From Streptomyces sp. ISL-100 (GTDB taxonomy: Bacteria > Actinomycetota > Actinomycetes > Streptomycetales > Streptomycetaceae): a stretch of DNA of 64,000 nt. The DNA lies in NCBI RefSeq assembly GCF_018614615.1, contig NZ_JAGGOK010000027.1:62001-126000 (forward strand). The letters run 5' to 3'. This document shows positions 45,199 through 55,024 of this stretch, piece after piece (the stretch's first letter is position 1; every line of letters starts with the position of its first letter). The notes beneath the pieces were generated by a model. It saw nothing but the letters and a program-made list of their open reading frames with translations. It made no database searches and was not told where the DNA came from. Made by a program: the position numbers and the translations under genes.

Positions 45199-48100
45199 CT
45201 AGGGCCTGTCGTCGGCGGACGTGATCCGGGTGAGCAGGTCCGTATAGAGGGACCGTTTGTCGGGGCGGGCGTGGTCTGCGGCGTGTCTGAGAGCAGGGAC
45301 GACCGACGCGCCCATCCGGGTCAGTCCCTCGCGTGCTGCCTTGCGGACGACGGGATGTGAGTGCGTGAGCATGTCGATCACGGTGGGGATCGCGGGTTCC
45401 CAGGCGGCGTGGCAGAGCGTCCGGACGGCCAGGCGCGCCACGTCGGGCTGGGGGTCGTCCAGCAGGACCGCCGTGTGGTGCATGTGGGCCGGCCGGCCGA
45501 GCATCGCCCGCGAGGTCCGGTGGGCGTGGAGACGGACCTTGGGCCTCGGGTGCTTCAGCAGCTCACCGATCAGCAGCCGCAGCGCGGGGTCCTGGTCCGG
45601 GGCTGGCCCGTGGTGCTCCTCGGCCAGGCGGTTGAGTGCGCGGCGTATCTGCTCGGCGTCACCCGTGCGGGCCAGGTTCAGGAGGTCCTCCCGGGACGGA
45701 CGATCCGCAGGGCCGGGCGCCGTTCGTGCGCGCTCGCGCAGCTCGGCCAGTACGGCGGCGTCCCGCTGTTCGGCGTCCGGGCCGCGCAGCGGGCCGTCGA
45801 CGAACCGGAGCCGGTCCGCCAGGTCGTCGCGCCCTGCGGCGCGCAGCCGCCGGTTGACCCGGTCCAGTTGGGGAGTGCGCAGCAGTGGACGGCCGGCGAG
45901 CAGGTCCAGGAGCCCCCAGGCGCCTGCGTCAATGCGGTCGGCAAGGGCTGCCGCCAGCATGTCCGCGGGGACACCGTTCAGGGCTTGTCCGGCTTCCGGG
46001 CGGATGGCGGGCGGGCCGTGCTCCCACCATCGCAGCAGCAGGGGCAGGAGCGGCCGCAGGCCCTCCGGGTCGTCGAGTCGCCGGGCCGCGAAGACCACTC
46101 TGCCGGGCAGGATTTCGTCGCTCGTAAGTTCCGTCTCGCTGAAGGAGTTCAGCGTGCGGGCCAGACCGGCGTTGACGGGCACTGTGACACTGCCCCGGAG
46201 AAACGCTCGCAGCACGTGACGGGCGATCTCGGGCTCCGGCCACTTCGCGAGCGTCAGGGCGGCGGCGTCCCGGCGGTCCGGGGCCGCGGCGTTCAGCATG
46301 GCCAGCAGGCGCTCTCGCTGTGCGGCGGAACGTGGCTGGTCGAGATCGTCAATGTGCACGAGTCGCGGAGCCGGTGCGTCGGTTGTCTCCGTGATGGTCC
46401 AGGCCGGTGCGTCGAGGGGCTGAAGAACCGTCATCCAGTCGAGGAGAGCGTCGCGGACGTCCGGACCAGCGGCCGTATAGGCGTCGATCAGGGCGCGCAG
46501 CCGGTCCCGTGAGCCCGGAGCGTCGTCGGCTGGTGCGTTGCGGCGGAATTCCTCCAGGCCGCTGGGCGTACGTACCGCCTCGCGCAGCCGGGTCCCCCAT
46601 GCCTCGGCCTCTGTCCCGGCCGGAACCGGTGGGCGCGGAACGGCGAAAGCGTCACGCAGTACGACCGTCTCAGCCTGCCACGGGTTAGCACCGAGCCGGA
46701 CGGCGGCCAGGGCGCGGTCGAGGTCGGTGCGGACCAGTACCGCGCCACATCGTCGCAGCAGCGGCAGGACGGACCGGCCCCCGGCGGCCTCGGCGGGCAG
46801 TGCGCGTACCGCGTCCGTCACCGACAGCTTCTCGACGGCCGGCAGGATCGGCGCGACCTCTTCCAGCAGCGTGACGAGGTCGTGCCCGTGCCCGCCCCGA
46901 GCGTCGGTGAGCCCGTCGAGCAGGACGTGAACGAACCGGGCGAAGGTCGCCAGTTCGCCGGCCGACCGCGGTGCGGGGCACAGCCTGAGCGTGAGCCCCA
47001 GTACGCGACTTCGTGCGGTGCCTGCGGAGTTGGGCGCGGAGCCCGCCAGGCGCAGCCAGTCCGCCAGCATGGGCCGCAGTTCCCGGAGGCGGTCGGGGTG
47101 CGGCGGCTCGTGCCGGTCCGCGATGCGCAGCGCGACCGAGGAGTTCCAGCCTTCGGTCAGCAGCGACGCGACTTCGGGGTCCTTTCCGTTCTCGTCCGGA
47201 TCGGGCTCCGGCTGCGGTTTCCGGGCCGCGGGTACGGTGATGCCGTGTCTGGCCAGCGGTACCGCCAGATCCGCGATCGTCCCGGAGGCGAGAGCCACCC
47301 GCCCGGCCGCCACCAGGGCGAGCAGCGTCGGTGCGACCGGTGATGCCTGGCCGTCCAGGGCGAGAACCGAACGCGCCGGCAGTACGCCGTCGAGGCCGGC
47401 CAGGAGCAGTTCGCGCGTGCGGCTGTCCTCGCCGCGTTCGGCGGCGGCGAGGAGGGTCGCCGCGTATGCGGCGCCGAGTATCCCGCGCAGCGCTTTGACG
47501 AGCGTGGCGCGCAGGCCCGGATTGTCGTGGTGCCCGAGCCAGAAGAGCAGGGCGGGCGCCGCCGCCGCTGTGCCCGCCCGGGCAAGGACCTCGGCGGCGG
47601 TCTTTTTGACGTTCATGTTCGGGTGGCTCAGACATGCGGCGATCGCGGCGGATGCCCAGCCTGCCCGCGCCTGACCGAGGGCCAGGAGCGCCTGCCGTAC
47701 GGTCTGGATGTCGTGGGCGGCGGTCAGGGTGATCAACGTCGCTGACAACGCCTGGGCATCGTGTCCCGTGGCGTCCTGGGCGAGCAGCGCGATGACGCGC
47801 TTGCGCACATGCCGGTCACGGGAGCGCAGCAGTCGGTGCACTCGCGGGCGGGTGCGCGGGCTGGGGGCGTCGAGCAGCATGCCGAGCAGAATCGACTGCT
47901 CGCCGCCGGACAGCCCGGGCCGGTCCAGCAGATCCAGCGCCACGGTCGCGACGAGGGCGTGACCGGCCTCCGGCGCATCGGCGGCGTCGAGCAGGCAGGC
48001 CGGTCTGATCTTCCCCCGCTCGTGGAGGCGGCAGCCCAGTGCGTACAGGGCGTCAATCACCTCCTGAGGCACTGCGGGTTCGCCGGCCGGCTCTCCACTG

Positions 48101-49770
48101 GCGGGCGGCCGGGTGTCGGCGCCGCCCGGCTCCGATACCGCCGCCTGCTCGCGCACAACGGCGAGCAGCAGGTCGGATACGAGCGGCAGCGTGCGGGCGC
48201 CACCGTGGGCCGCCAGCCGACACAGGGCCTCCACCGGTTTGTCCGGGTCCAAGTGGGAACTGAGGAGGGCCAGTTCCCGCTCATCGGGGGCGCCCAGATC
48301 GGTCGCGATGCGGGCCGGCAGATCGGCTGGGTCGAGACGGACGAGGATGCGGTGCCGCTGGTGCGGCTCGTGGCTCAGATGCCACAGGACCTCAAGGGCC
48401 TGGTTCCGTACGGCGCGAAGGTGCGGCACGATCACACCCTCGCCCTCGCCCGGGGCCGTGTCCGGCCCCCCGTCCGGCGGCAGGCCGAGCCCTTCGGCCA
48501 GCGCCGTCACCGTCCGGTGCCCGCCCATGGCCTCCAGAGCGTTCAGGGCCGCCAAGGGTGCCGAGGGCAGGAGGTCGATCACGGCGTCTTCGGCCTCGGC
48601 GTGGCGCAGCCGACGGATCGCGTCGAGGAACGGCCCGGGTGAGGGAGACAGGCGAAGCACTCGCGTGATTTCCTCCCCGATCGGCAGTTCCCCCGGCCCC
48701 TGCCCGGCGAGGGCGACCAACAGGGCGAGCCGCCGGGGCCAGCTCGGATCGTCGGCGGCCACGTCCACCAGCAGCCGGAACATCACCTGGCGGCAGGTGA
48801 AAAGGACCGTCGCGATCTCGTCCGGGGCGATGGTGTGGTCGGCGAGCGCCAGGCCGACGATGGACCGGACGGCCCGGTCGTCCGGGAAGTGCCCGCGCCG
48901 GTGGAGACCGCGCAGGCAGGTCACCGCCGGCCCGCCGAGCAGCAACGGGTCTTGTGCGGCGAGGGTCGTCAGTTCACCGATGTCGCCGCGTTCGGCCAGG
49001 TCGCCGAGCAGCTCCAGGGCCCGCCGCCGAAGACGTGGCGGCAGGTCCGGATTCTCGACAGCCTGCCGCATTACGTCGCGGTGACCGTGATGGGCAGCGG
49101 CCGCGAGCGCGGCGTCGGCCGCCCCGGGACGTGTGGCCGCCGGGCTCGCGGCGAGAAAGGAGGCCAGGAGTTCAGACGGCAAGGGGTGCTGCGCGGCCCA
49201 TGGTTGGGTGAGTTCGCCCAGTGCGGCGGCCACGACTTCGGCGCTGTCGGCGCCGAGCAGGCCGACCAGGTGTTCGCGGACGAGCGCGGGGGCCAGCAGT
49301 CCGGCGTGCAGTCCCTGCCGGGCCAGCCGCAGCGCCTCGGCCTGGAGCACGGGGTCGCCGCTGCCCGCCAGCTCGGCCACGAGGGGGTTGGGCCGGTGCG
49401 CACTCGTGACGCTCGCCTGCCGCACGGCCTGGTAGAGGAGTTCGCCCGGAAGCTCCTGCCGCACCACCGTCGGTTCGTTGAGCAACTCGGCGCGTAGCCA
49501 GGCGATCCGTACCTTTACCGGCAATGCGGCCGTACGCCACGACAGCGGGGGCGGTCCGCCGATGAGGGGCCCCAGTCGCTCGTACAGCCCGGCCAGGACG
49601 AGCGCCGCCTCCGGCGACTCCACCATGGGTCCCGCCATCAGCCCCGCCAGTTCAGCGAGTTCCCGCTCGTCGGGGGTGGCGCCCGACGCGACTCGTTCTC
49701 CCAGCAGCGCGAGACGCCGGACGACGGCCGGGGGGAAGGTTTCGGTGGGTTCGTCCGTCGGCGTGGTCAC
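45199..49770 (-). CDS. Giant HEAT-repeat protein, 1523 residues
   Basis: Large cytoplasmic protein, almost entirely alpha-helical and Leu/Ala/Arg-rich, without signal peptide, membrane helix or recognisable catalytic domain. HEAT-type repeats are clear in the middle (RDRHVRKRVIALLAQDA, HPNMNVKKTAAEVLARAG, NPGLRATLVKALRGILG) and at the C-terminus (HPRPKVRLHAHRTSRAML, DPQPDVARLAVRTLCHAA, HPVVRKAAREGLTRMG). It is probably a solenoid scaffold. GTG at 49770 follows AGGA. It is convergent with the DNA ligase gene, 19 bp apart, and divergent from the DUF4236 gene. Function is unknown. Confidence 0.9.
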   Translation of the reverse strand: MTTPTDEPTETFPPAVVRRLALLGERVASGATPDERELAELAGLMAGPMVESPEAALVLAGLYERLGPLIGGPPPLSWRTAALPVKVRIAWLRAELLNEPTVVRQELPGELLYQAVRQASVTSAHRPNPLVAELAGSGDPVLQAEALRLARQGLHAGLLAPALVREHLVGLLGADSAEVVAAALGELTQPWAAQHPLPSELLASFLAASPAATRPGAADAALAAAAHHGHRDVMRQAVENPDLPPRLRRRALELLGDLAERGDIGELTTLAAQDPLLLGGPAVTCLRGLHRRGHFPDDRAVRSIVGLALADHTIAPDEIATVLFTCRQVMFRLLVDVAADDPSWPRRLALLVALAGQGPGELPIGEEITRVLRLSPSPGPFLDAIRRLRHAEAEDAVIDLLPSAPLAALNALEAMGGHRTVTALAEGLGLPPDGGPDTAPGEGEGVIVPHLRAVRNQALEVLWHLSHEPHQRHRILVRLDPADLPARIATDLGAPDERELALLSSHLDPDKPVEALCRLAAHGGARTLPLVSDLLLAVVREQAAVSEPGGADTRPPASGEPAGEPAVPQEVIDALYALGCRLHERGKIRPACLLDAADAPEAGHALVATVALDLLDRPGLSGGEQSILLGMLLDAPSPRTRPRVHRLLRSRDRHVRKRVIALLAQDATGHDAQALSATLITLTAAHDIQTVRQALLALGQARAGWASAAIAACLSHPNMNVKKTAAEVLARAGTAAAAPALLFWLGHHDNPGLRATLVKALRGILGAAYAATLLAAAERGEDSRTRELLLAGLDGVLPARSVLALDGQASPVAPTLLALVAAGRVALASGTIADLAVPLARHGITVPAARKPQPEPDPDENGKDPEVASLLTEGWNSSVALRIADRHEPPHPDRLRELRPMLADWLRLAGSAPNSAGTARSRVLGLTLRLCPAPRSAGELATFARFVHVLLDGLTDARGGHGHDLVTLLEEVAPILPAVEKLSVTDAVRALPAEAAGGRSVLPLLRRCGAVLVRTDLDRALAAVRLGANPWQAETVVLRDAFAVPRPPVPAGTEAEAWGTRLREAVRTPSGLEEFRRNAPADDAPGSRDRLRALIDAYTAAGPDVRDALLDWMTVLQPLDAPAWTITETTDAPAPRLVHIDDLDQPRSAAQRERLLAMLNAAAPDRRDAAALTLAKWPEPEIARHVLRAFLRGSVTVPVNAGLARTLNSFSETELTSDEILPGRVVFAARRLDDPEGLRPLLPLLLRWWEHGPPAIRPEAGQALNGVPADMLAAALADRIDAGAWGLLDLLAGRPLLRTPQLDRVNRRLRAAGRDDLADRLRFVDGPLRGPDAEQRDAAVLAELRERARTAPGPADRPSREDLLNLARTGDAEQIRRALNRLAEEHHGPAPDQDPALRLLIGELLKHPRPKVRLHAHRTSRAMLGRPAHMHHTAVLLDDPQPDVARLAVRTLCHAAWEPAIPTVIDMLTHSHPVVRKAAREGLTRMGASVVPALRHAADHARPDKRSLYTDLLTRITSADDRP

Positions 49771-49910
49771 GGTCGGATCCTAAGCAGGCCAGTTTCCGTT
49801 CCACCAGCGAGATTCGGCGGGGCGGAGGCAGGCGGGAGGCGGCATGGCGCGGGCGGGACGGGAAACCCGTACAGCAACCCATCCCGTCCCACCCCAGGAG
49901 GACGTCACAC

Positions 49911-50108
49911 ATGCCGATCACATTCCGCAAGAGCTTCCGGATCCTCCCGGGGGTGCGGCTGAACATCAACCGCCGCTCCTGGTCCATCACCACGGGCGGC
50001 AGGAACGGCCCCCGGCGCACCACCAGCAGTACGGGCCGCCGCACCACCTCGGTGGATCTGCCCGGCCCCTTCGGCTGGCGCAAGACCACGCGCACGCACC
50101 GGCGTTGA
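49911..50108 (+). CDS. DUF4236 small protein
   Basis: 65-residue very basic protein. MPITFRKSFRILPGVRLNIN is the DUF4236 signature (FRKSF..LPG..LN), and a Gly/Arg/Ser-rich tail follows. Function is unknown; longer members resemble wall- or phage-associated proteins. AGGAGG precedes ATG at 49911. Its stop is separated by one base from the stop of the convergent DoxX gene. Confidence 0.85.
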   Translation: MPITFRKSFRILPGVRLNINRRSWSITTGGRNGPRRTTSSTGRRTTSVDLPGPFGWRKTTRTHRR

Positions 50109-50109
50109 G

Positions 50110-50484
50110 TCAGCGGGCGGCTTCCCGCCCCACCTTGGCGGCCCAGAGCACCAGCGGGACCTGGAGCGGGAGCCGCGCGTAGGCGAGGGCCCTGAGCGGG
50201 GCGGGCTTGTGGCGCCAGTCGTACGCCATCTTCACGTTGGCCGGGAACACGCCCGCGAAGAAGCACGCGGCGGCGACCGCGCTGACCTGCCGCGTACGGG
50301 GCACGGCGAGACCCGCCGCAAGCAGCAGCTCGGCGACGCCGCTCGCGTGCGTCCACGCGCGGGGGCTTCCCGGCAGCACCTCGGGCACGATCGCGTCGAA
50401 CTGCTTTGGCGCCACGATGTGGGCGGCGCCCGCTGCGGCGAGGAGACCCACGAGAAGACGCGCGGAACGGTCGGTAGCGGTCAA
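50110..50484 (-). CDS. DoxX-family membrane protein
   Basis: 124-residue membrane protein with four helices. LLVGLLAAAGAAHIVAPKQFD, SGVAELLLAAGLAVP and ACFFAGVFPANVKMAYDWRH are typical of the DoxX/MauE superfamily, which takes part in redox or thiol homeostasis in mycobacteria. TTG at 50484 is the start, with AGGAGG six bases upstream. The stop abuts the DUF4236 stop. Confidence 0.86.
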   Translation of the reverse strand: MTATDRSARLLVGLLAAAGAAHIVAPKQFDAIVPEVLPGSPRAWTHASGVAELLLAAGLAVPRTRQVSAVAAACFFAGVFPANVKMAYDWRHKPAPLRALAYARLPLQVPLVLWAAKVGREAAR

Positions 50485-50562
50485 CGTGAGCCTCCTGGGC
50501 GGTCGTGGCAGTCCGGCAGCATGATTATTACCAGTCGGTACGCCGCATTGCTAGACATTGCG

Positions 50563-52084
50563 TCAGTAACAGCCGGCCGTCTTGAGCTCCGCGAGGAACG
50601 CCTCGGGCTCATGATGGATGTGATGGCCCGCGTCGATGGTCACCAGGCGGCAGCCGGGAATCAGTTCCGCCATCCGCGCGAGCCTGTCCTGCGGCAGGTG
50701 GCTGGTGGAGCCGCCGGCTATCAGGAGAGCGGGCGCGGTGATGCCTGCCAGCCCCTCGGACCAAGCCGGGTCGGGATCGTTGTACTGCGCGTCCGTCGCC
50801 GGCACGACCTCCCAGTCGAAGTCGAGTTCCTCGTCCGTACGGCGGGGAACCGGTCGCCGCGGGTCAGCGGGAAACGGCGGCGGCGGGTCCTCCAGCACGA
50901 GCAGCCCGATCCGCTCCGGATACGCCTGGGCCACCAGCGAGGCGACCGAGCCGCCCATGGAGTGCCCGACGAGGGCGACACGGTCCAGACCGAGCGCGTC
51001 GAGGAACGCCCGTACGTCGTCGCGCATCCGGGGGTACGTGTAGCTGCCCGGCCAGTCGCTCATCCCGTGCCCGCGCAGGTCCGGGGCGTACACCCGGCGG
51101 GTGGCGGCGAGCCGCTCCGCGATGTGCGTCCAGTGGGCGCTGTTCCCGGACCTGCCGTGCAGCAGTACGACGGGCGGCGCGGCGGGGTCTCCCCAGGCGC
51201 GGTACGCGATCCGGACGCCGTTCGCCCGTACGCTCCGCAGCCCGGCGTCGAAGAAGGCGCCGACGGTACGGGCGAACCAGCCCGGGTCGTCGAGCCACGG
51301 GAAGTGCCCGCCGCCGGGCTGGACGGCCAACTCGGCGTCGGGGAAGAGGGCGGCGATCTCGGCGGCACGCTCCGGGGTGGGCACGCCGTCGCGTTCCCCG
51401 GCGAGCACGAGAACGGGCACTGCGAGCGCCGCCAGCGCGGTGCGCGTCGCCGGCGGGTCGAACGTGCTCTCCGTGGCGAACACCGTTGCCGCCGCCCGGT
51501 TGAGCTGCTGCGGACTTGCCGCGGCGTGCGCCTGTGCGGCCGCGTCCCAGCGTCCGTAGAAGAACGGGTACGCCGAGCCGGCCGTGTCGACGCCGCGCAG
51601 CTGTGCGTCGAGGGCGGCGTAGGCCTCTTCGAACCACGGCTCGCCCTTTCGCAGCCGCGCCGCCGCCAGCCGGTCCTCGGGTGTCACCGGCAACCCCCGC
51701 GGCCCACGCGGTCGGCGTGACGAGCGCCAGGCGGCGGACGCGGCCGGGGTGGGCAGCGGCGTACAGCATGCCCAGATTGCCCGCCGCCGAGTGCGCCAGC
51801 ACGTCCATCCGCTCCAGGCCCAGATGCTCGCGCAGCGCCTCGACGTCGGCGACCAGCCGCTCGCAGCGGTACGTCGAAGGGTCGGCCGGGACAGCGGAGC
51901 CGCCGGTGCCGCGCAGGTCGAGGAGGACGAGCTGACGGTGCGCGGAGAGTCCTCCCAGGTCACCGAGGTAGGCGGAGGCGCGCATGGCGCCGCCGGGGAG
52001 GCAGATCAGAGGCTCTCCCTCGCCCACGACGTGGTAGGCGAGCTCGGTCCCGTCGTACGCGCTGAATGTCCCCGTGGCCCTCAT
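50563..52084 (-). pseudogene. Tandem alpha/beta hydrolase gene with a frameshift
   Basis: One continuous gene for two fused alpha/beta hydrolase domains, interrupted by a +1 shift. Domain 1 starts at ATG 52084 (MRATGTFSAYDG) with LDLRGTGGSA and nucleophile region AHSAAGNLG, and reads correctly to TPTAWAAG. It then shifts at a run of five G (C at 51694-51698 on the plus strand) and continues as TPEDRLAAARLRKGEPWF to GGGHFPWLDDPGWF. Domain 2 follows without a stop: VRANGVRIAYRAWG, VVLLHG, DLRGHGMSDWP, VGHSMGG and DAGHHIHHE. Total length is 1522 nt, a multiple of three plus one. A single extra G would explain it; sequencing error is possible. Confidence 0.82.
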
Positions 52085-52174
52085 GCACAAGATCATTACA
52101 ACTGCTGGTCGCCCAAGGCAATGCTTTTCTCTTGACGCCCGACCGGGCTCCTGGATTACTGGCCCCCAGAGGAT

Positions 52175-52192
52175 CAACCGAATGATCGGTTG
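52175..52192. promoter_or_regulatory. 18-bp TetR-type palindrome upstream of paaK
   Basis: CAACCGA, ATGA, TCGGTTG: perfect 7-bp arms with a 4-nt centre, ending 35 bp before the phenylacetate-CoA ligase start. The divergent hydrolase starts 91 bp to the left. The sequence has the size and symmetry of a TetR-family operator, for example PaaR-like. No regulator gene is adjacent. Confidence 0.7.
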
Positions 52193-52227
52193 TCCGGTCG
52201 GTGCGGGAGAGTCATGGAGAGTCACTT

Positions 52228-53517
52228 ATGACGGTTCTGCTGGACGCGGCGGAGGAGCTCGGCCGCGAGGAGCTCGGCGCGCTGCAACTGGAACGGCTGC
52301 GGGCGACTCTGCGGCACGCGTACGAGAACGTCCCGTTCTACCGGCAGTCGTTCGACAAGGCATGCCTGCGTCCCGACGACTGCCGGTCGCTCGCCGACCT
52401 CGCCCGCTTCCCCTTCACCGTCAAGACCGATCTGCGCGACAACTACCCCTTCGGCATGTTCGCCGTTCCCGAGTCCGACATCCGGCGCATCCACGCATCG
52501 AGCGGTACGACGGGCCGCCCGACGGTCGTCGGCTACACCGAACGCGACCTGGACATGTGGGCCGACATGGTCGCCCGCTCGATCCGCGCGGCGGGCGGCC
52601 GCCCCGGCCACAAGGTGCATGTGGCGTACGGATACGGCCTGTTCACCGGCGGCCTCGGCGCGCACTACGGGGCCGAGCGCCTCGGCTGCACCGTCATCCC
52701 GGCGTCCGGCGGCATGACCGCGCGTCAGGTGCAGCTGATCCAGGACTTCAGGCCCGAGGTCATCATGGTGACGCCCTCCTACATGCTGACGCTGCTCGAC
52801 GAGTTCGAGCGCCAGGGCGTCGATCCTCGTACGACATCCATCAAAGTTGGCATCTTCGGCGCCGAGCCGTGGACCGAGGAGATGCGGCGCGAGATCGAGG
52901 AGCGGTTCGCGATCGACGCCGTCGACATATACGGGCTGTCGGAGGTCATCGGCCCGGGAGTGGCCCAGGAGTGCGTGGAGACCAAGGACGGTTTGCACAT
53001 TTGGGAGGACCACTTTTTTCCGGAGGTCGTCGATCCCGTCACGGGTGAGGTGCTGCCGGACGGCGAACAGGGCGAGCTGGTCTTCACCTCGCTCACCAAG
53101 GAGGCCATGCCGGTCATCCGTTACCGCACCCGCGACCTCACACGGCTGCTCCCGGGAACGGCGCGTCCCGGCTTCCGGCGGATGGAGAAGGTCACCGGCC
53201 GCAGCGACGACATGGTCATCCTGCGCGGCGTGAACCTCTTTCCCACCCAGATCGAGGAGATCGTGCTGCGTACGCCCGGTGTCGCCCCGCACTTCCAGCT
53301 GCGGCTGACCCGCGAGGGCCGGATGGACCGGCTGACCGTACGGGCGGAGGCGCGGGCGGGGGCCACCGGGGATCAGCGGGCAGCAGCCGAGGCGTCCATC
53401 GCGACCGCCGTGAAGGACGGCATCGGCGTCTCGGTCGGGGTCGAGGTCGTCGACCCCGAGACGCTGGAACGGTCGGTGGGCAAACTCAAGCGGATCGAGG
53501 ATCTGCGGACGAGGTGA
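52228..53517 (+). CDS. paaK: Phenylacetate-CoA ligase family protein
   Basis: 429-residue AMP-forming ligase of the PaaK type, which activates phenylacetate (or another aryl acid) with ATP and CoA. The P-loop is SSGTTGRPTVVGYT, followed by IFGAEPWTEEMR, DIYGLSEVIGPG and MPVIRYRTRDLTRL; the C-terminal catalytic Lys is in SVGKLKRIEDL. Length matches the family. The rest of the paa oxidation cluster is not in the window, so the acid is uncertain. GGAGAG precedes ATG at 52228. Its last 32 bases overlap the convergent ligase gene. Confidence 0.9.
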   Translation: MTVLLDAAEELGREELGALQLERLRATLRHAYENVPFYRQSFDKACLRPDDCRSLADLARFPFTVKTDLRDNYPFGMFAVPESDIRRIHASSGTTGRPTVVGYTERDLDMWADMVARSIRAAGGRPGHKVHVAYGYGLFTGGLGAHYGAERLGCTVIPASGGMTARQVQLIQDFRPEVIMVTPSYMLTLLDEFERQGVDPRTTSIKVGIFGAEPWTEEMRREIEERFAIDAVDIYGLSEVIGPGVAQECVETKDGLHIWEDHFFPEVVDPVTGEVLPDGEQGELVFTSLTKEAMPVIRYRTRDLTRLLPGTARPGFRRMEKVTGRSDDMVILRGVNLFPTQIEEIVLRTPGVAPHFQLRLTREGRMDRLTVRAEARAGATGDQRAAAEASIATAVKDGIGVSVGVEVVDPETLERSVGKLKRIEDLRTR

Positions 53518-55024
53518 ACGAACCGAAGCGGTCCCGCAACTCGCGCTTGAGGATCTTCCCGCTGGCGTTGCGCGGCAGCTCGTCCACGAACAGCACCCGT
53601 TTCGGGGCCTTGAAGTGGGCGAGCTTCTCCCGCGCGTACGCGAGGAGTTCGGCCTCGGTCACCTCGCCGCGCGGCACGACGACGGCGGTGACGGCCTCGA
53701 TCCAGCGCTCGTCGGGAAGCCCTACGACCGCGGCCTCCGCGACGCCGGGGTGAGTGTAGAGCGCGTCTTCGACCTGCCGGGAGGCGACCAGCACGCCACC
53801 GGAGTTGATGACGTCCTTCACTCGGTCGACGACGGTGAAATACCCCTCCGCGTCCCGTACGGCCAGGTCGCCGGAGTGGAACCAGCCGTCGCGGAAGGCC
53901 TCGGCACTCTCCTCCGGCTTGTCCCAGTACCCCTCGCACAACTGCGGTGAGCGGTAGACCACTTCGCCCGCCGTCCCGTCCGGGACCTCCTTGCCGCTCT
54001 CGTCGACGACCATCGCCTCGACGAAGAGGACGGGCCGCCCGCACGAGTCCATCCGCCCTTCGTGCTCGTCGGGTCCGAGGACGGTGGCGAGCGGGCCGAT
54101 CTCGCTCTGCCCGAAGCAGTTGTAGAAGGCGAGCCCCGGCAGGCGCGTACGAAGCCTTTCCAGCACGGGTACGGGCATGATCGACGCCCCGTAGTACGCC
54201 TTGCGCAGCGCCCCGAGGTCGCGGGTGGGGAATTCCGGGTGGTTGGAGAGGCCGATCCAGACGGTCGGGGGCGCGAAGAGACTGTCGGCCCGTCCCGCTT
54301 CCACCAGGTCGAAGATCTGTGCCGCATCAGGCGCGTCGAGGATGGTGTTCTCTGCGCCGACGGCAAGGTACGGCAGCAGGAACACGTGCATCTGCGCGGA
54401 GTGGTAAAGCGGCAGGGAGTGCACGGGCCGGTCGCCCGCCTTCAAGTCCAGGGCGGCGATGGCACTGACGTACTCGTGCACGAGCGCCCGGTGGGTCATC
54501 ATGGCGCCCTTGGGCAGGGCGGTGGTGCCTGATGTGTAGAGCAGCTGGACGAGGTCGTCCGACTGCGGGGCCCGTGCGGGCTCGAAGGGCCGCGGGGTGT
54601 CGAGCGCGCTCAGCAGTGAGTCGTCGCCGTCGCCGTCGCGAAGGAGGCGTACGGGAAAGCCCTCCGGGACGCGGCCGGTCAGGTCCGGGTCGGTGAGGAC
54701 GAGTGCACTGCCCGACTGGCCGAGGATGTACGCCAGGTCCTCGCCGGTGAGGTTCTGGTTCACCGGGACGTGGACGAAGCCGGCCCGGGCGCAGGCGAGG
54801 AAGCCGATCAGGTACGCGTCGGAGTTGTGGCCGTACGACGCGACCCGGTCGCCGGGGCGCAGGCCGTGGGCGCTCAGCCACGCCGCCGCGGTGGAAACCG
54901 CCGCGTCCAGGCCGGCGTACGTCCAGGTGCGGCCGGAGTACCGGAGTGCGGTGCGCTCCGGGGTCCGGCGGGCGCTGCGGCGCACGATCCCGTCGACTGT
55001 GCTGCTGCGTACGTCTGTCGTCAT
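53486..55024 (-). CDS. AMP-dependent acyl-CoA synthetase
   Basis: 512-residue ANL-superfamily ligase. YTSGTTALPKGAMMTH is the P-loop, NCFGQSEIGPLATVLGP the mid motif, GWFHSGDLAVRDAEGY and DRVKDVINSGG the hinge, and NASGKILKREL holds the catalytic Lys. It resembles fatty-acid or aromatic CoA ligases; the substrate is not evident. ATG at 55024 follows AGGA. The 3' end overlaps the convergent paaK gene by 32 bp with no terminator between them, so the two could interfere transcriptionally. Confidence 0.88.
   Translation of the reverse strand: MTTDVRSSTVDGIVRRSARRTPERTALRYSGRTWTYAGLDAAVSTAAAWLSAHGLRPGDRVASYGHNSDAYLIGFLACARAGFVHVPVNQNLTGEDLAYILGQSGSALVLTDPDLTGRVPEGFPVRLLRDGDGDDSLLSALDTPRPFEPARAPQSDDLVQLLYTSGTTALPKGAMMTHRALVHEYVSAIAALDLKAGDRPVHSLPLYHSAQMHVFLLPYLAVGAENTILDAPDAAQIFDLVEAGRADSLFAPPTVWIGLSNHPEFPTRDLGALRKAYYGASIMPVPVLERLRTRLPGLAFYNCFGQSEIGPLATVLGPDEHEGRMDSCGRPVLFVEAMVVDESGKEVPDGTAGEVVYRSPQLCEGYWDKPEESAEAFRDGWFHSGDLAVRDAEGYFTVVDRVKDVINSGGVLVASRQVEDALYTHPGVAEAAVVGLPDERWIEAVTAVVVPRGEVTEAELLAYAREKLAHFKAPKRVLFVDELPRNASGKILKRELRDRFGSFTSSADPRSA

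Noticed and set aside
45257..46219. Several 80-380-codon plus-strand frames across the HEAT-repeat gene
   Set aside because: Arg/Ser/Ala-rich translations without motifs; third-position GC bias supports the minus-strand gene.
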